Source: JANWVO01 sp964458495 (lineage in GTDB: Bacteria; Acidobacteriota; Terriglobia; Bryobacterales; Bryobacteraceae). Taken from it: a stretch of 64,000 nt of DNA. Below, piece after piece: positions 51,473 through 63,642 of this stretch. The translations under genes were made by a program, and so were the position numbers. The DNA lies in assembly GCA_964458495.1 (NCBI GenBank), contig CAYWJB010000012.1:1-64000 (forward strand), written 5' to 3'. A model generated the notes under the pieces. It was not told the DNA's origin. It saw nothing but the letters and a program-made list of their open reading frames with translations, and searched no databases. Positions within the stretch are counted from its first letter, which is position 1. The number at the start of each line of letters is the position of its first letter.

Positions 51473-51880
51473 CTACTCTGGCGCAGTGAGCGTGAGGCGG
51501 CCGTGCTGGACACCCTTGGTGGCGATGAGGCGGTCGGCGATCTGCCGCACCCTGGCACTCTTGCCGCGCAGCACGAGCACTTCGAGACAGTTGTGATGGT
51601 CCAGGTGCACGTGCAGCGTGGAAATGATCTCGGTGTGGTGCTCGTGCTGCATATGCGTGAGCCGCTCCTGAAGCAGGCGCACGTGATGCTCGTAGACAAG
51701 CGTGAGTGTGCCGACCACCTCGCTGTCGGGCGCGGCGGCTTTGTCCTCTATCAGCGCGTCGCGGATCAGGTCGCGGAAGGCTTCGCTGCGGTTGGTGTAG
51801 CCGCGGCGCGCATTCAGCGAATCGAATTTCCTGAGAAGATCCTCGTCGATGGCGACGCCGATGCGGGCCAGTTCTCCCAT
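51473..51880 (-). CDS. nikR: Nickel-responsive transcriptional regulator NikR
   Basis: The 135-residue protein has an N-terminal ribbon-helix-helix domain (RIGVAIDEDLLRKFDSL, then GYTNRSEAFRDLIRDAL) and a C-terminal ACT-like domain. All expected nickel ligands are present: His in QHEHHTEII, the two His of LHVHLD and the Cys of HHNCLEV. With nickel bound it represses uptake genes. No nikABCDE operon or urease/hydrogenase is in the window; the nearest nickel-related gene is larE, and the nearest transporter the TonB receptor at 58902. Confidence 0.95.
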   Translation of the reverse strand: MGELARIGVAIDEDLLRKFDSLNARRGYTNRSEAFRDLIRDALIEDKAAAPDSEVVGTLTLVYEHHVRLLQERLTHMQHEHHTEIISTLHVHLDHHNCLEVLVLRGKSARVRQIADRLIATKGVQHGRLTLTAPE

Positions 51881-52027
51881 GTGCCCTCCCTCGAGCGCGG
51901 CCTGCCGGAAAGGCCCCGCAATGGTCCCATCCTAGCAAGCGGAATGGGCTGTTGAAGCGCGGCGGCGCTTCTGAAACAATAGGGTTTGTCCCCCACATCC
52001 CGGCCCTCCGGTTTTCAAGGAGCAAGT

Positions 52028-53161
52028 TTGTCCAGACAGGCGATCCTGGCCCTGGAAGACGGAACGGTCTTCCACGGCGATGCGTTCGGTGCGGCGGCGG
52101 TGCGCACCGGCGAAGTCGTGTTCAACACCGCCATCACCGGGTACCAGGAGGTCTTCACCGATCCGTCCTACACCGGGCAGATCGTCGTGCTGACTTACCC
52201 GCACATCGGCAACTACGGCGCGAACCTGAGCGACAACGAAGCCGCCCGCCCCTACATTGAAGGGCTGGCAGTGCGGGACTTCAACGTCACGCCCTCCAAC
52301 TGGCGCGCAGAAATGAGCGCCGACGAGTTTCTGCGCCGCGACGGAATTCCGGTGATCAGCGGGATCGACGCGCGGGCGCTGGTGCGCAAGCTGCGCACCA
52401 AAGGCGCCATGCGGGGTGCGCTGTCCACGGCCGGCCATTCTGCGGAGCAACTGGTGGAGATGGCGCGGCAGTCGCCGCCAATGGCGGGGCTCGACCTGGC
52501 CACGCGGGTGACCACAACGGACCGCTACGAATGGAACGAACGGCTGGCGCCTTGTTCCCCCTCCGAGCACATTGGCCTTCAGCCGCTGGGCGAGTTCCGC
52601 GTGGTGGCTTACGACTTTGGCATCAAGCGCAACATCCTGCGCTGCCTGGCGTCGATTGGCGCGCGCGTCACTGTGATTCCGTCCTCGACGCCCGCCGAGG
52701 ACGTGCTGACCCTGAAGCCCGACGGCGTGTTCCTGTCCAATGGCCCGGGCGATCCGGAGCCGCTGGAGGGGCCGGTGCGGGAGATCCGCAAACTGCTCGG
52801 CCGGGTGCCCGTGTTCGGCATCTGCCTGGGGCACCAACTGCTGGGGCTCGCGCTCGGCGGGCGCACGTTCAAGCTCAAGTTCGGCCACCACGGCATCAAC
52901 CACCCGGTGCTGAACCGCCGCACGGGCCAAGTGGAGATCACGGTGCAGAACCACGGCTTCTGCGTCGATCCCGACAGCCTGAACGCGAACGAAGTGGAGC
53001 TGACGCACGTCAACCTGAACGACCAGACCGTCGAGGGGCTGCGCCACCGCACGCTGCCGCTGTTCTGCGTGCAGTACCATCCGGAAGCCGCCGCCGGGCC
53101 GCATGATTCGCGATACCTCTTCGAGGACTTCGCCTCCCTGATGAAGGAGTTCCAGCACTAA
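52028..53161 (+). CDS. carA: Carbamoyl phosphate synthase small subunit
   Basis: The 377-residue glutaminase subunit releases ammonia from glutamine for carbamoyl phosphate. The N-terminal domain (AILALEDGTVFHGDAFGA, TGYQEVFTDPSYTGQI) is followed by a class-I amidotransferase domain with the nucleophile in FGICLGHQLLG and the catalytic His in CVQYHPEA. The likely start is TTG 52028, eight bases after AAGGAG; an ATG at 51986 in frame would add 14 residues without conservation. The gene precedes carB by four bases. Confidence 0.96.
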   Translation: MSRQAILALEDGTVFHGDAFGAAAVRTGEVVFNTAITGYQEVFTDPSYTGQIVVLTYPHIGNYGANLSDNEAARPYIEGLAVRDFNVTPSNWRAEMSADEFLRRDGIPVISGIDARALVRKLRTKGAMRGALSTAGHSAEQLVEMARQSPPMAGLDLATRVTTTDRYEWNERLAPCSPSEHIGLQPLGEFRVVAYDFGIKRNILRCLASIGARVTVIPSSTPAEDVLTLKPDGVFLSNGPGDPEPLEGPVREIRKLLGRVPVFGICLGHQLLGLALGGRTFKLKFGHHGINHPVLNRRTGQVEITVQNHGFCVDPDSLNANEVELTHVNLNDQTVEGLRHRTLPLFCVQYHPEAAAGPHDSRYLFEDFASLMKEFQH

Positions 53162-53165
53162 CCGA

Positions 53166-56378
<3,213 letters not shown>

Positions 56379-56388
56379 GGGCGAGGCC

Positions 56389-57597
56389 CTACTGAAGCAT
56401 CCCCGGCGAACCCGAGAGACGGCAAAGCAGATCCTCGGCGCAGGAGAGACCGCGCGCGCGGAGAAACTCGCGGCGGTAAGGATGAAGCTCCGGCAGCGGC
56501 ACCTCGCCGCTGTGCATGCGCTGGAGCGCGTCGAGGTATTCGCACCAGCCGCGGGGCTCCTTGAGCCTTGGATAGAAGGCTGCCCGGAGCAGATAACCCT
56601 CGAAAAACAGCTGGAACTGGTAGTTCAGGACGCGCATCGTGTCATAGTAAAAACCGAAGCGCGAGGCGTCGAAGGTCACGCCTTCCAGCAGGGCGTATTC
56701 GAGCAGCGCATGGGCGGCAGGGCGTTCGTAGAAGGGCGGCCGCCCGAGCCGCAGCACGGTGGCCGTGATCTCCATCGGTTCCAGCCGGTGCAGGAACGGA
56801 TACGTGAACCAGCGCGACACGCGCCCGTAAAGCAGACGTTCATAGTGGTCGAGCCCGCGCGGACGCCAGCAGCCCGGGTTCGGCGGCGTGAAGTGGAGGA
56901 TGGCATAGTGCGCCATCCATTCGGGCGATTCAAAACAGCCGGCGATCTCGGGCAGATCCAGCGATTCCGCCAGGGCGCCGAGCTTCCGGATGTCCTGTTC
57001 CAGACGCGGCACAGGCAGCGACGGCTGGAAAGCGGGGAAGAGGCTCGAGTGGGCGGCGGCGTAAAGATCCAGAGGAGAGGGTTCGCCGTTTTCGAACTGC
57101 TCGAGCAACCACACCTGGCGGAGCCGGTTCTCGAGACCTCTTTGGATGCGCAGCGCCTGCGCGAGGAAGGCGCCCTCGGGCGTCTGTTGCGCGCGGCGGA
57201 GCAGCCGGCCGGCCAGCGCCGGAGAAAAGCCGGCCAATTCCTCCTCTTGCGAGGAAGACAAGTGGGCGGACCGTGACAGCCGAACCAGAAAATCGGTCGC
57301 CCACGGGAGCGAAGCCAGCATCAGAGGGAGGCGCAAGAAGCTCTGGTTTTCAGCCGGCGCCGGGCGGGAAAGGTTGCCGGCCACGTCACTGTACTGTGAG
57401 GCCAGCCTCCAGAAGACCGCGCCGTTTTCGTGCCGGACCGTGTCGCGGTAGGTGTCCAGCAGCGAGAGGAACGAGGCCAGAAACGAGGTCATCGCCCGAG
57501 GCGAGGGTTCGCCGGCCAGCCGTTCCGCCGCCTCATGGAGGTCGCGGGCGAAGTGCGCCAGAACCTTGTTGCGGCTGTCGCCGAGCTGTTCTTCCAC
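56389..57597 (-). CDS. Unknown protein of 402 or more residues downstream of larE
   Basis: I do not recognise a family. The sequence is mostly helical, cytosolic in character, with conserved-looking aromatic clusters (FTPPNPGCWRPRGLDHYERLLYGRVSRWFTYPF and FGFYYDTMRVLNYQFQLFFEGYLLRAAFY parts) and no signal or membrane segments. GTG 57597 is the first usual start. However, the frame continues upstream with a plausible acidic helix (NPAIAGLFEELAGCLELEQ) as far as an ATC codon at 57709-57711, which lies eight bases after GGAG and would overlap the larE stop by seven bases. The true protein may thus have 38 more residues. It is read with larE as a unit. Confidence 0.75.
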   Translation of the reverse strand: MEEQLGDSRNKVLAHFARDLHEAAERLAGEPSPRAMTSFLASFLSLLDTYRDTVRHENGAVFWRLASQYSDVAGNLSRPAPAENQSFLRLPLMLASLPWATDFLVRLSRSAHLSSSQEEELAGFSPALAGRLLRRAQQTPEGAFLAQALRIQRGLENRLRQVWLLEQFENGEPSPLDLYAAAHSSLFPAFQPSLPVPRLEQDIRKLGALAESLDLPEIAGCFESPEWMAHYAILHFTPPNPGCWRPRGLDHYERLLYGRVSRWFTYPFLHRLEPMEITATVLRLGRPPFYERPAAHALLEYALLEGVTFDASRFGFYYDTMRVLNYQFQLFFEGYLLRAAFYPRLKEPRGWCEYLDALQRMHSGEVPLPELHPYRREFLRARGLSCAEDLLCRLSGSPGMLQ

Positions 57598-57704
57598 TTC
57601 GGCGGCGCACTCTTCCAGGCGGTCGTCGAAGGTTTCGACGAGTTCCTCCTGCTCGAGCTCCAGGCAGCCGGCAAGCTCTTCGAAGAGACCCGCGATGGCA
57701 GGGT

Positions 57705-58592
57705 TCAGGATGACGGATTCTCCCTTGGACCGGTGGCGCCTCCGGCCAGCGCCTCGTTCAGCGCGCCCTGCCGGTAGCCGCGCAGGTCGATGGCCGAGTA
57801 CAGGAAGCCTGCCTCCCGGAACACCGCCGAAAGCCGGTCAAACATCTCAAGTGACAGCGCGCGCTCCATTTCCCCCCGGTCGATCTCCAGACGCGCCACC
57901 TCGCCATGATAACGAACCCGGAACTGCCGGAAGCCAAGCTCGCGGATGGCTTCCTCGGCGCGCTCGACGCGGCGCAGGATCTCCGGCGTCACAGGCGTGC
58001 CATAAGGCACGCGCGAGCTGAGGCAGGCGGCGGCGGGACGGTCCCATGTGGGCAGCCCTGCCATGCGGGACAGTTCCCGGATTTCCGCCTTGTTGAGCCC
58101 GGCTTCCACCAGAGGCGCGCGCACACCATGCTCCTTGGCGGCGAACTGACCCGGGCGGTAATCGCCCAGGTCGTCGGTGTTGACGCCATAGACCAGGACG
58201 GCGCCGCCGTAACGGGGCGCGATCTGCTCCATGCGGCGGAACAATTCGTCCTTGCAGTGGTAGCAGCGGTCGGGGTTGTTGGCCACGTATTCCGGGTTGT
58301 CGAACTCGCGGGACGGGATCATCTCGTGGCGGATGCCGTATCGTTGGGCAAAGGCGGCAGCGTCGCGCTTGTGGGATTCCGGAATCGAGGGCGAGTCGGC
58401 CGTGACGGCGATGGCGTTGTCGCCAAGCACCTCGCGGGCGGCCCACGCGAGGTAGGCCGAATCAGCGCCGCCGGAGTAGGCCACCAGCACCTTGCCGCAG
58501 CTGCGCAGGATGCGGAACAGCCGGTCCTGCTTGTCGCGCAGGAGCGCCGGATCGAGCGACTGCTTGTTGCCCAGCGAGACAAGGCCCGTCAT
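57705..58592 (-). CDS. larE: ATP-dependent sacrificial sulfur transferase LarE
   Basis: The 295-residue PP-loop ATPase has the pyrophosphate motif AYSGGADSAYLAW near residue 40, NNPDRCYHCKDELF near 111 and RPAAACLSSRVPYGTP near 198. The last carries a cysteine at about the place of the sulfur-donating Cys. LarE adenylates and then sulfurises the nickel-pincer nucleotide precursor of lactate racemase, giving up its own cysteine sulfur in some species. LarB and LarC are not in the window. Its presence with NikR hints at nickel use in this organism. The downstream unknown gene overlaps or abuts it. Confidence 0.92.
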   Translation of the reverse strand: MTGLVSLGNKQSLDPALLRDKQDRLFRILRSCGKVLVAYSGGADSAYLAWAAREVLGDNAIAVTADSPSIPESHKRDAAAFAQRYGIRHEMIPSREFDNPEYVANNPDRCYHCKDELFRRMEQIAPRYGGAVLVYGVNTDDLGDYRPGQFAAKEHGVRAPLVEAGLNKAEIRELSRMAGLPTWDRPAAACLSSRVPYGTPVTPEILRRVERAEEAIRELGFRQFRVRYHGEVARLEIDRGEMERALSLEMFDRLSAVFREAGFLYSAIDLRGYRQGALNEALAGGATGPRENPSS

Positions 58593-58705
58593 GCCTGCAT
58601 TATACCTGCCCGCGCGGCGCCGCCTGCGCGAACCGCAGCGCCCGGCAACTGTCTTGCGGCCGCGCGTCCCGCCCCATGCTGGCGCGGGCGGGGGGCAAAA
58701 AGTTC

Positions 58706-58734
58706 TTGACCAAAACGGTCCAAATTGTTAGACT
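58706..58734 (+). promoter_or_regulatory. Promoter of the siderophore-type TonB receptor
   Basis: TTGACC (58706-58711), a 17-base spacer and TAGACT (58729-58734) form a good sigma-70-type promoter about 170 bases upstream of the receptor ATG. Confidence 0.5.
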
Positions 58735-58743
58735 GGCGTTGAC

Positions 58744-58755
58744 CAGTTGCAACTG
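58744..58755. promoter_or_regulatory. Perfect palindrome CAGTTGCAACTG, candidate operator
   Basis: This 12-bp perfect palindrome starts nine bases after the -10 box of the receptor promoter, overlapping the expected transcription start, where a repressor would act. It does not match the known NikR or Fur consensus. Confidence 0.4.
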
Positions 58756-58901
58756 ATTTGCATAACTGGCGCGACACTAAGATACGCTGCGGGCCGACGC
58801 ATTCGGGCAAGAGTGGACCGGCCCGCAGCCAACCACCGCGTCGCGCGGCGGCTCTCCCATTCTATGCCGCTGCCGGCGCAGAGCAACAGGAGGCATCCCC
58901 A

Positions 58902-61424
58902 ATGGGAGAATTCGGCATTCGCAAAACTGCGGCGGCAAGGGCCATGGCGGCGCTGTGCGCGCTGGCGGCGCCCGCGCTCGCCTTTCCAGGCGACGCGCCC
59001 GGGCCCAATCCGGCGCCGGGCGGCGAGCCCGGACACTGCCCGGTGGAAATCGTGGTGCAGGACCCTTCCGGCGCGCGCGTGCCGGGGGCATGGATTCACG
59101 TCACCGGACCTTTGGACAGGCGGGGGAACACGGACGCCGAGGGCCGCTTCTGCATGGATGCGGGGCGGCAGGGCGGCTACGTGGCGGTCGTCGAGAAAAC
59201 AGGCTTCGAGAAGGCGTCTGCGCCTTTCACCCTTGCCGGGGCTGCCGGCCGGCGGATCATCGAGATCAGGCCGGCGGCCGTGCGCCAGGCCATCGACGTC
59301 GTCGCCACTGCCGAGCTGGCGGCCGAGGCGGCAGAACGAATTTCCGGCGGGCTGTTGGAGACGCCCCGCTCGATCACGGCGATAGATGCAAAGGATTTGC
59401 GCGAGCGGAACTTCCGCAACGTGCACGACCTGCTGGCGTTCGTGCCCGGCATGGGCCCCAACAGCATGCGCACGGGCGGTTACCACTTTTACGCGCGGGG
59501 CTTCCGCATGGGCGCGGAGGACATGCGCGTGGACGGCGCCACCGGCGCCGCCATGGGGGGAGGTTACAGCGTGTCCACCTTCGGCGTCGAGCAGGTGGTG
59601 GCGCTGAAAGGCCCCGCGGGCCTTCTGTACGGGCCGGCCGGTTCGCCGGGAGGGTTCATCAACCTGGTCACGAAGAAGCCCCAGCCGGTGCGCTCGACGC
59701 AACTGGATTTCCGCGGCGCCGCCGTGCCGGGACAGGGCCTGGGGCCCGGCGACAGGGTTTCGGGCATGTTCGACCTGGATTCGACCGGCGCGGTCACGCG
59801 CGACGCGCGGCTGCAGTACCGCGCGCTGTTCACCGCGGAGAACCAGCGCTACTTCACGCGAGATGTGCTGGACCGCAACCGCTATGCGCGCGGCTCGCTG
59901 TTGTACCGGTTGGACCGGACGGGGCTGTTCACCGTCATGCCGCTGTTTCAGTACGGCTCGATAACCCGTCCGGCCGGAGGCGGGCTGGTCATCAGCCCGT
60001 CGACGTCGCTCTCCACCAATGACGGGATCACCGGGCCGATTCGCACCGACGACCTCACGCCGCACAGCGTGAATCACTCCTCCGGGCAGCAGCGTTATTA
60101 CACGTCGCAGGCGGGCTTCGACTTCCGCGCCGTGCCCACGTCGGCCTGGACGGCGAACTTCAACTACCGCTGGATGCGCAATGACCGCCATATCAACCAA
60201 TGGACTCCGGTGGCGAGCACGGCCGGGCAGGTGGTGCTGCTGGTGCAACAGAACGAGGTTCTGCGCCAGCAATCGAAGAGCGACAATCTCAACCGCCACC
60301 ACGTGGTCGATTTCAACACCGGCTACGAATGGCGGGGCCGCGGCTGGCGAAACCTGAGCCAGGTTGGCGCGTTCACGCGCGTGGTGGGCGTGGCTTCCAC
60401 ATCGCTTGCGGGGGCCGCCCCGGCGGCAGGCTGGCCCATCCACATCTACACGGGGGCTCAGCGGCTGGGCGCGCCTGCCGATGTCTATCCCCGAATCGTC
60501 CTTGGCCCGTTCGCCAATACGACGACATGGAACGGCTTCTGGCAAAACCGCACGTGGCTTCTGGACGACCGGCTGGTGCTTACCCTCGGCCTCGGCTACG
60601 GGCAGGTGCATCCCGGCGGGCAGCCGGTGCGCAAGGGAGAAATGATCCCGAACTATTCGGCGCTGTACCGGCTGCGCCGCAACGTGGCGGCGTATTACAG
60701 CTATTCGCGCAGCTTCAATCCGGTGGACCCGACGCTGGAGGATTACCAGGGGCGGCGCAACGTGTTCGACCCGGTTCGCGGCTACAACCATGAGGCGGGC
60801 GTGAAGGTGGATATGCCGTCGCGCCGCGCCACGGCCACGGTGAGCTACTTCAACACCGGCATCGACAATGCGCTGGTGCAGAGCGGCATCAACGATTTCA
60901 ACGCCAACGGCGTGCGCTACTACCAGCCGGCGGGAACGCGCCGCGGGCGGGGCGTCGAATCGAGCGTGGAATCGCGGCTTTTGCGCGACGTGTTCTTGCA
61001 GGCCTCGGCCACCTGGATCGAAGCCTGGTACACGGGCACGGGGCCGGCAAGCGCCGCCGCCACGCTGGCCATTCCCGGCTCGAGAGCCGAGAAGACCCCG
61101 CGCTGGAGCTGGAACAGCCGACTGCTATACGAGCGCAGCGAAGGGCGGCTTGCCGGCTGGAGCGCTTCGCTCGCGCTGTTGAACCAGGGAGCACGGTTCG
61201 GCAGCAACGGCGCGCGCACGTTCAGCGCGCCGGATCCGCTGCTGCTGCCCGGCTACACGCGCGTCGACGCTTCCATCGCCTGGCGGTTGAACCGCCACTG
61301 GGACTGGTCGCTGTACATGGAGAATCTCGCCGACCGCCGGATCTGGATCAACGCCACCACCGGCGCGGCGATGGAGCAGGCGCCGCCGCGCACGGCGACA
61401 TTGCGGTTGAGCTACCGCTTCTGA
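58902..61424 (+). CDS. TonB-dependent siderophore-type receptor
   Basis: The 840-residue outer-membrane receptor has a signal peptide (AMAALCALAAPALAFPG). A short carboxypeptidase-regulatory-like domain is at about 45-130 (VQDPSGARVPGAWIHV). A plug domain of the siderophore-receptor class follows (TPRSITAIDAKDLRERNFRN, YHFYARGFRMG, ALKGPAGLLYGPAGSPGG, FINLVTKKP). The barrel ends LRLSYRF. ATG 58902 follows AGGAGG by nine bases. The family takes up ferric siderophores, but related receptors import nickel or other metals; with nikR and larE nearby nickel is possible. No TonB/ExbBD genes are in view. Confidence 0.92.
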   Translation: MGEFGIRKTAAARAMAALCALAAPALAFPGDAPGPNPAPGGEPGHCPVEIVVQDPSGARVPGAWIHVTGPLDRRGNTDAEGRFCMDAGRQGGYVAVVEKTGFEKASAPFTLAGAAGRRIIEIRPAAVRQAIDVVATAELAAEAAERISGGLLETPRSITAIDAKDLRERNFRNVHDLLAFVPGMGPNSMRTGGYHFYARGFRMGAEDMRVDGATGAAMGGGYSVSTFGVEQVVALKGPAGLLYGPAGSPGGFINLVTKKPQPVRSTQLDFRGAAVPGQGLGPGDRVSGMFDLDSTGAVTRDARLQYRALFTAENQRYFTRDVLDRNRYARGSLLYRLDRTGLFTVMPLFQYGSITRPAGGGLVISPSTSLSTNDGITGPIRTDDLTPHSVNHSSGQQRYYTSQAGFDFRAVPTSAWTANFNYRWMRNDRHINQWTPVASTAGQVVLLVQQNEVLRQQSKSDNLNRHHVVDFNTGYEWRGRGWRNLSQVGAFTRVVGVASTSLAGAAPAAGWPIHIYTGAQRLGAPADVYPRIVLGPFANTTTWNGFWQNRTWLLDDRLVLTLGLGYGQVHPGGQPVRKGEMIPNYSALYRLRRNVAAYYSYSRSFNPVDPTLEDYQGRRNVFDPVRGYNHEAGVKVDMPSRRATATVSYFNTGIDNALVQSGINDFNANGVRYYQPAGTRRGRGVESSVESRLLRDVFLQASATWIEAWYTGTGPASAAATLAIPGSRAEKTPRWSWNSRLLYERSEGRLAGWSASLALLNQGARFGSNGARTFSAPDPLLLPGYTRVDASIAWRLNRHWDWSLYMENLADRRIWINATTGAAMEQAPPRTATLRLSYRF

Positions 61425-61500
61425 GCTTTGGCGGATTCCCGCGGCGAGTGAGCCAACGGCATGGCTGGCACGAACCGGGCGCCACCCGGCCAATCCCGCC

Positions 61501-61899
61501 TTACAGCATCCACAGCCGCGGCGCCTCGCAGGCCAGCCGGGCGCAGCGCAGGCGGAACCAGGACGCCAGCCGGCAGGCGAGCGTTCTCCATCCGCTCATG
61601 GCGGGGGCGGGCAGCGGCCGCGGGCTGCGCTTGAGGCTCCAGCCCAATTCGCCCGCCTGCTCGCCGACGGCCATGAACTGCGCCCCCCGCGCCGCCAGCT
61701 CGGCAAGCACATGGCGGGCGCCTTCGTCCAACCGCTCCGCCCGGCTCAGATCGATCAGGAGCGCGCGCCCGCCGAGGATGGACATGGCCGTGTCCACGCT
61801 GCGGCGGAGCGCCTCGGCGGCGAGGGCGGCCAGCTCGCCGCGGATTTCGAAGCGCAGCGCCCCGGGCTCATCGTGCAGGTAGACGTCGCAGTGGCTCAC
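61501..61899 (-). CDS. STAS-like protein without the phosphorylatable serine
   Basis: In the 132-residue protein, the first about 90 residues fit a STAS (anti-anti-sigma) fold: VYLHDEPGALRFEIRGEL, LLIDLSRAERLDEGARHVLAEL and GAQFMAVG. In SpoIIAA-like proteins the loop after the central strand is DSSG; here it is DEG, so switching by Ser phosphorylation is unlikely. The C-terminal part (about 92-132) is basic with Trp and Cys and has no match I know. It is convergent with the TonB receptor and divergent from the SQR-like gene. Confidence 0.65.
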   Translation of the reverse strand: MSHCDVYLHDEPGALRFEIRGELAALAAEALRRSVDTAMSILGGRALLIDLSRAERLDEGARHVLAELAARGAQFMAVGEQAGELGWSLKRSPRPLPAPAMSGWRTLACRLASWFRLRCARLACEAPRLWML

Positions 61900-61994
61900 T
61901 GCCCATGAGACGCTGGCGCGGCGCAGGCAGTGACAAGAAATGTGTCACGGAAGCTCTGCGAGCGCATCCCTTGCGCACAGAGAGGTGCGCAAGA

Positions 61995-63449
61995 ATGGCG
62001 CGAATCGTGGTGCTGGGAGCGGGCGTAGCCGGGCACACGGCGGCCTCGTTTCTCCGCCGGTGGCTGCCGGAGCGGGACGAGGTGGTTGTCGTCTCGCCGA
62101 TGGCCGAATACAACTGGATCCCTTCCAACATCTGGGTGGGCGTCGGCCTGTTGAAGAAGCGGCAGGTCGTGTTTCCGCTGGCGCCGGTCTACCGCAAGAA
62201 CGGCATCGACTTCCGGCAGGCGCGCGCCGTCGCCCTGTGGCCGGAAGGGGACGCGGAGAGCGCGTCGCCGGCGGTCGAGATCGAGTGGACGCGCGAGGAC
62301 CGGCGCGGCGAGCGCGAAAAGATCCGGTATGACTTCCTGATCAACGCCACCGGGCCGAAGCTGAATTTCGAGGCCACGCCCGGCCTCGGCCCGGGCAAGC
62401 ACAGCTACTCGGTCTGCACGGCGGACCACGCCGAGGAGACCGCGCGGGCGTTCCTGGAAGAAGTGGAGCGGATGAGGCGGGGCGAGCGCCGCAAGTTTGT
62501 CGTGGGCGTCGGTCACGGCGCCTGCACCTGCGAGGGGGCGGCGTTCGAATACATTGTGAACCTCGAATTCGAACTGCGCGCCCACGGCGTGCGGGACCGC
62601 GCCGAGATCCTCTATCTCACCAATGAATACGAGCTGGGCGATTTCGGCATCGACGGCGTGCACATCCGCCACGGCGGCTACATCACGCCGAGCAAGATCT
62701 TCCACGAATCCCTGTTCGCCGAACGCGGACTGGACTGGCTGACCCGCGCCCATGTGCGCCGGGTGGAACCCGGGCGCGCCGACGTGCTCACGCTGGAGGG
62801 CGAGGAGCGCGAAGTGCGCTTTGATTTCGCCATGCTGCTGCCGCCGTTCCGCGGCGCAGACATGAAGGCCTGTGCGCGGGATGGCGCGGAGATCACGGAC
62901 CGCATCTTCGCGCCCAACGGATTCATGAGAGTGGACGCAGACTACACGCCGAAGCCCTATGAGCAGTGGAAGGCAGGCGACTGGCCGCGCACCTACCAGA
63001 GCCCGGCTTATGAGAATCTCTTCGCCGCGGGCATCGCCTTCGCGCCGCCGCACCCCATCTCGCGGCTGCGCACTACACCGGACGGGCTGATGATTTCCCC
63101 TGCCCCGCCGCGCACGGGCATGCCGTCGGCCATGATCGGCAAAGCCGTGGCGGCGAGCATCGTGGACATGCTGCGGGGCGCGAAGAAACCTACCCACGCC
63201 GCCTCGATGGCGGAGATGGGAGCGGCGTGCGTGGCCAGCGCAGGCGCCAACCCGTTCACCGGGACGGCGGCCTCGATCACGGTGTTCCCCATCGTGCCCG
63301 ACTACGAGCGCTACCCGGAATACGGGCGCGACCTGGACTACACGTTCGGCGAGATCGGGCTTGCCGGGCACTGGATCAAGATCCTTCTGCACCATATGTT
63401 CCTCTACAAGGCCCGGCTGCGTCCGGGATGGTGGATGATCCCGGAGTGA
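61995..63449 (+). CDS. Sulfide:quinone oxidoreductase-like flavoprotein
   Basis: The 484-residue FAD protein has a dinucleotide motif VVLGAGVAGHTAASFLRR at the start and a second FAD-contact region. Three cysteine positions typical of SQR are present: Cys141 (SYSVCTADHA), Cys177/179 (GACTCEGAAFEY) and Cys412 (GAACVASAG). SQR oxidises sulfide at the inner-membrane surface and reduces quinone; the C-terminal HWIKILLHHMFLYKARL helix suits membrane attachment. ATG 61995 gives the normal N-terminus. A 62-residue gene follows after four bases. Other members of the flavoprotein family (NDH-2, flavocytochrome c) lack this Cys set. Confidence 0.87.
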   Translation: MARIVVLGAGVAGHTAASFLRRWLPERDEVVVVSPMAEYNWIPSNIWVGVGLLKKRQVVFPLAPVYRKNGIDFRQARAVALWPEGDAESASPAVEIEWTREDRRGEREKIRYDFLINATGPKLNFEATPGLGPGKHSYSVCTADHAEETARAFLEEVERMRRGERRKFVVGVGHGACTCEGAAFEYIVNLEFELRAHGVRDRAEILYLTNEYELGDFGIDGVHIRHGGYITPSKIFHESLFAERGLDWLTRAHVRRVEPGRADVLTLEGEEREVRFDFAMLLPPFRGADMKACARDGAEITDRIFAPNGFMRVDADYTPKPYEQWKAGDWPRTYQSPAYENLFAAGIAFAPPHPISRLRTTPDGLMISPAPPRTGMPSAMIGKAVAASIVDMLRGAKKPTHAASMAEMGAACVASAGANPFTGTAASITVFPIVPDYERYPEYGRDLDYTFGEIGLAGHWIKILLHHMFLYKARLRPGWWMIPE

Positions 63450-63453
63450 AGCC

Positions 63454-63642
63454 ATGAGCGAGACCACCCCTCCCACCCAGAGCCCTCCGCCGCATCTGCG
63501 GCCCTGGTTCTATGCCACCAAGCCGACGCGGTGGACGCGCTTCTGGCGCACGTTTCTGCCGTGGCAGATGGTGCGCTTCGCCGTGATCAACCTGAAGATG
63601 ATGATCCTGATCCGGCGCAGCCACCGCGGGCAGAAGCATTAG
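63454..63642 (+). CDS. Small basic membrane-associated protein following the SQR-like gene
   Basis: The 62-residue protein is Pro-rich at the N-terminus, then RPWFYATKPTRWTRFWRTFLPWQMVRFAV and a basic tail. One amphipathic or short membrane helix is likely. It starts four bases after the SQR-like stop, so the two are coupled and it may help dock the flavoprotein. I recognise no named family. Confidence 0.7.
   Translation: MSETTPPTQSPPPHLRPWFYATKPTRWTRFWRTFLPWQMVRFAVINLKMMILIRRSHRGQKH

Noticed and set aside
58706..58800. NikR operator upstream of the TonB receptor
   Set aside because: No GTATGA-N16-TCATAC-like arrangement is visible; the palindrome found is of a different type, so I list it only as an unassigned operator candidate.
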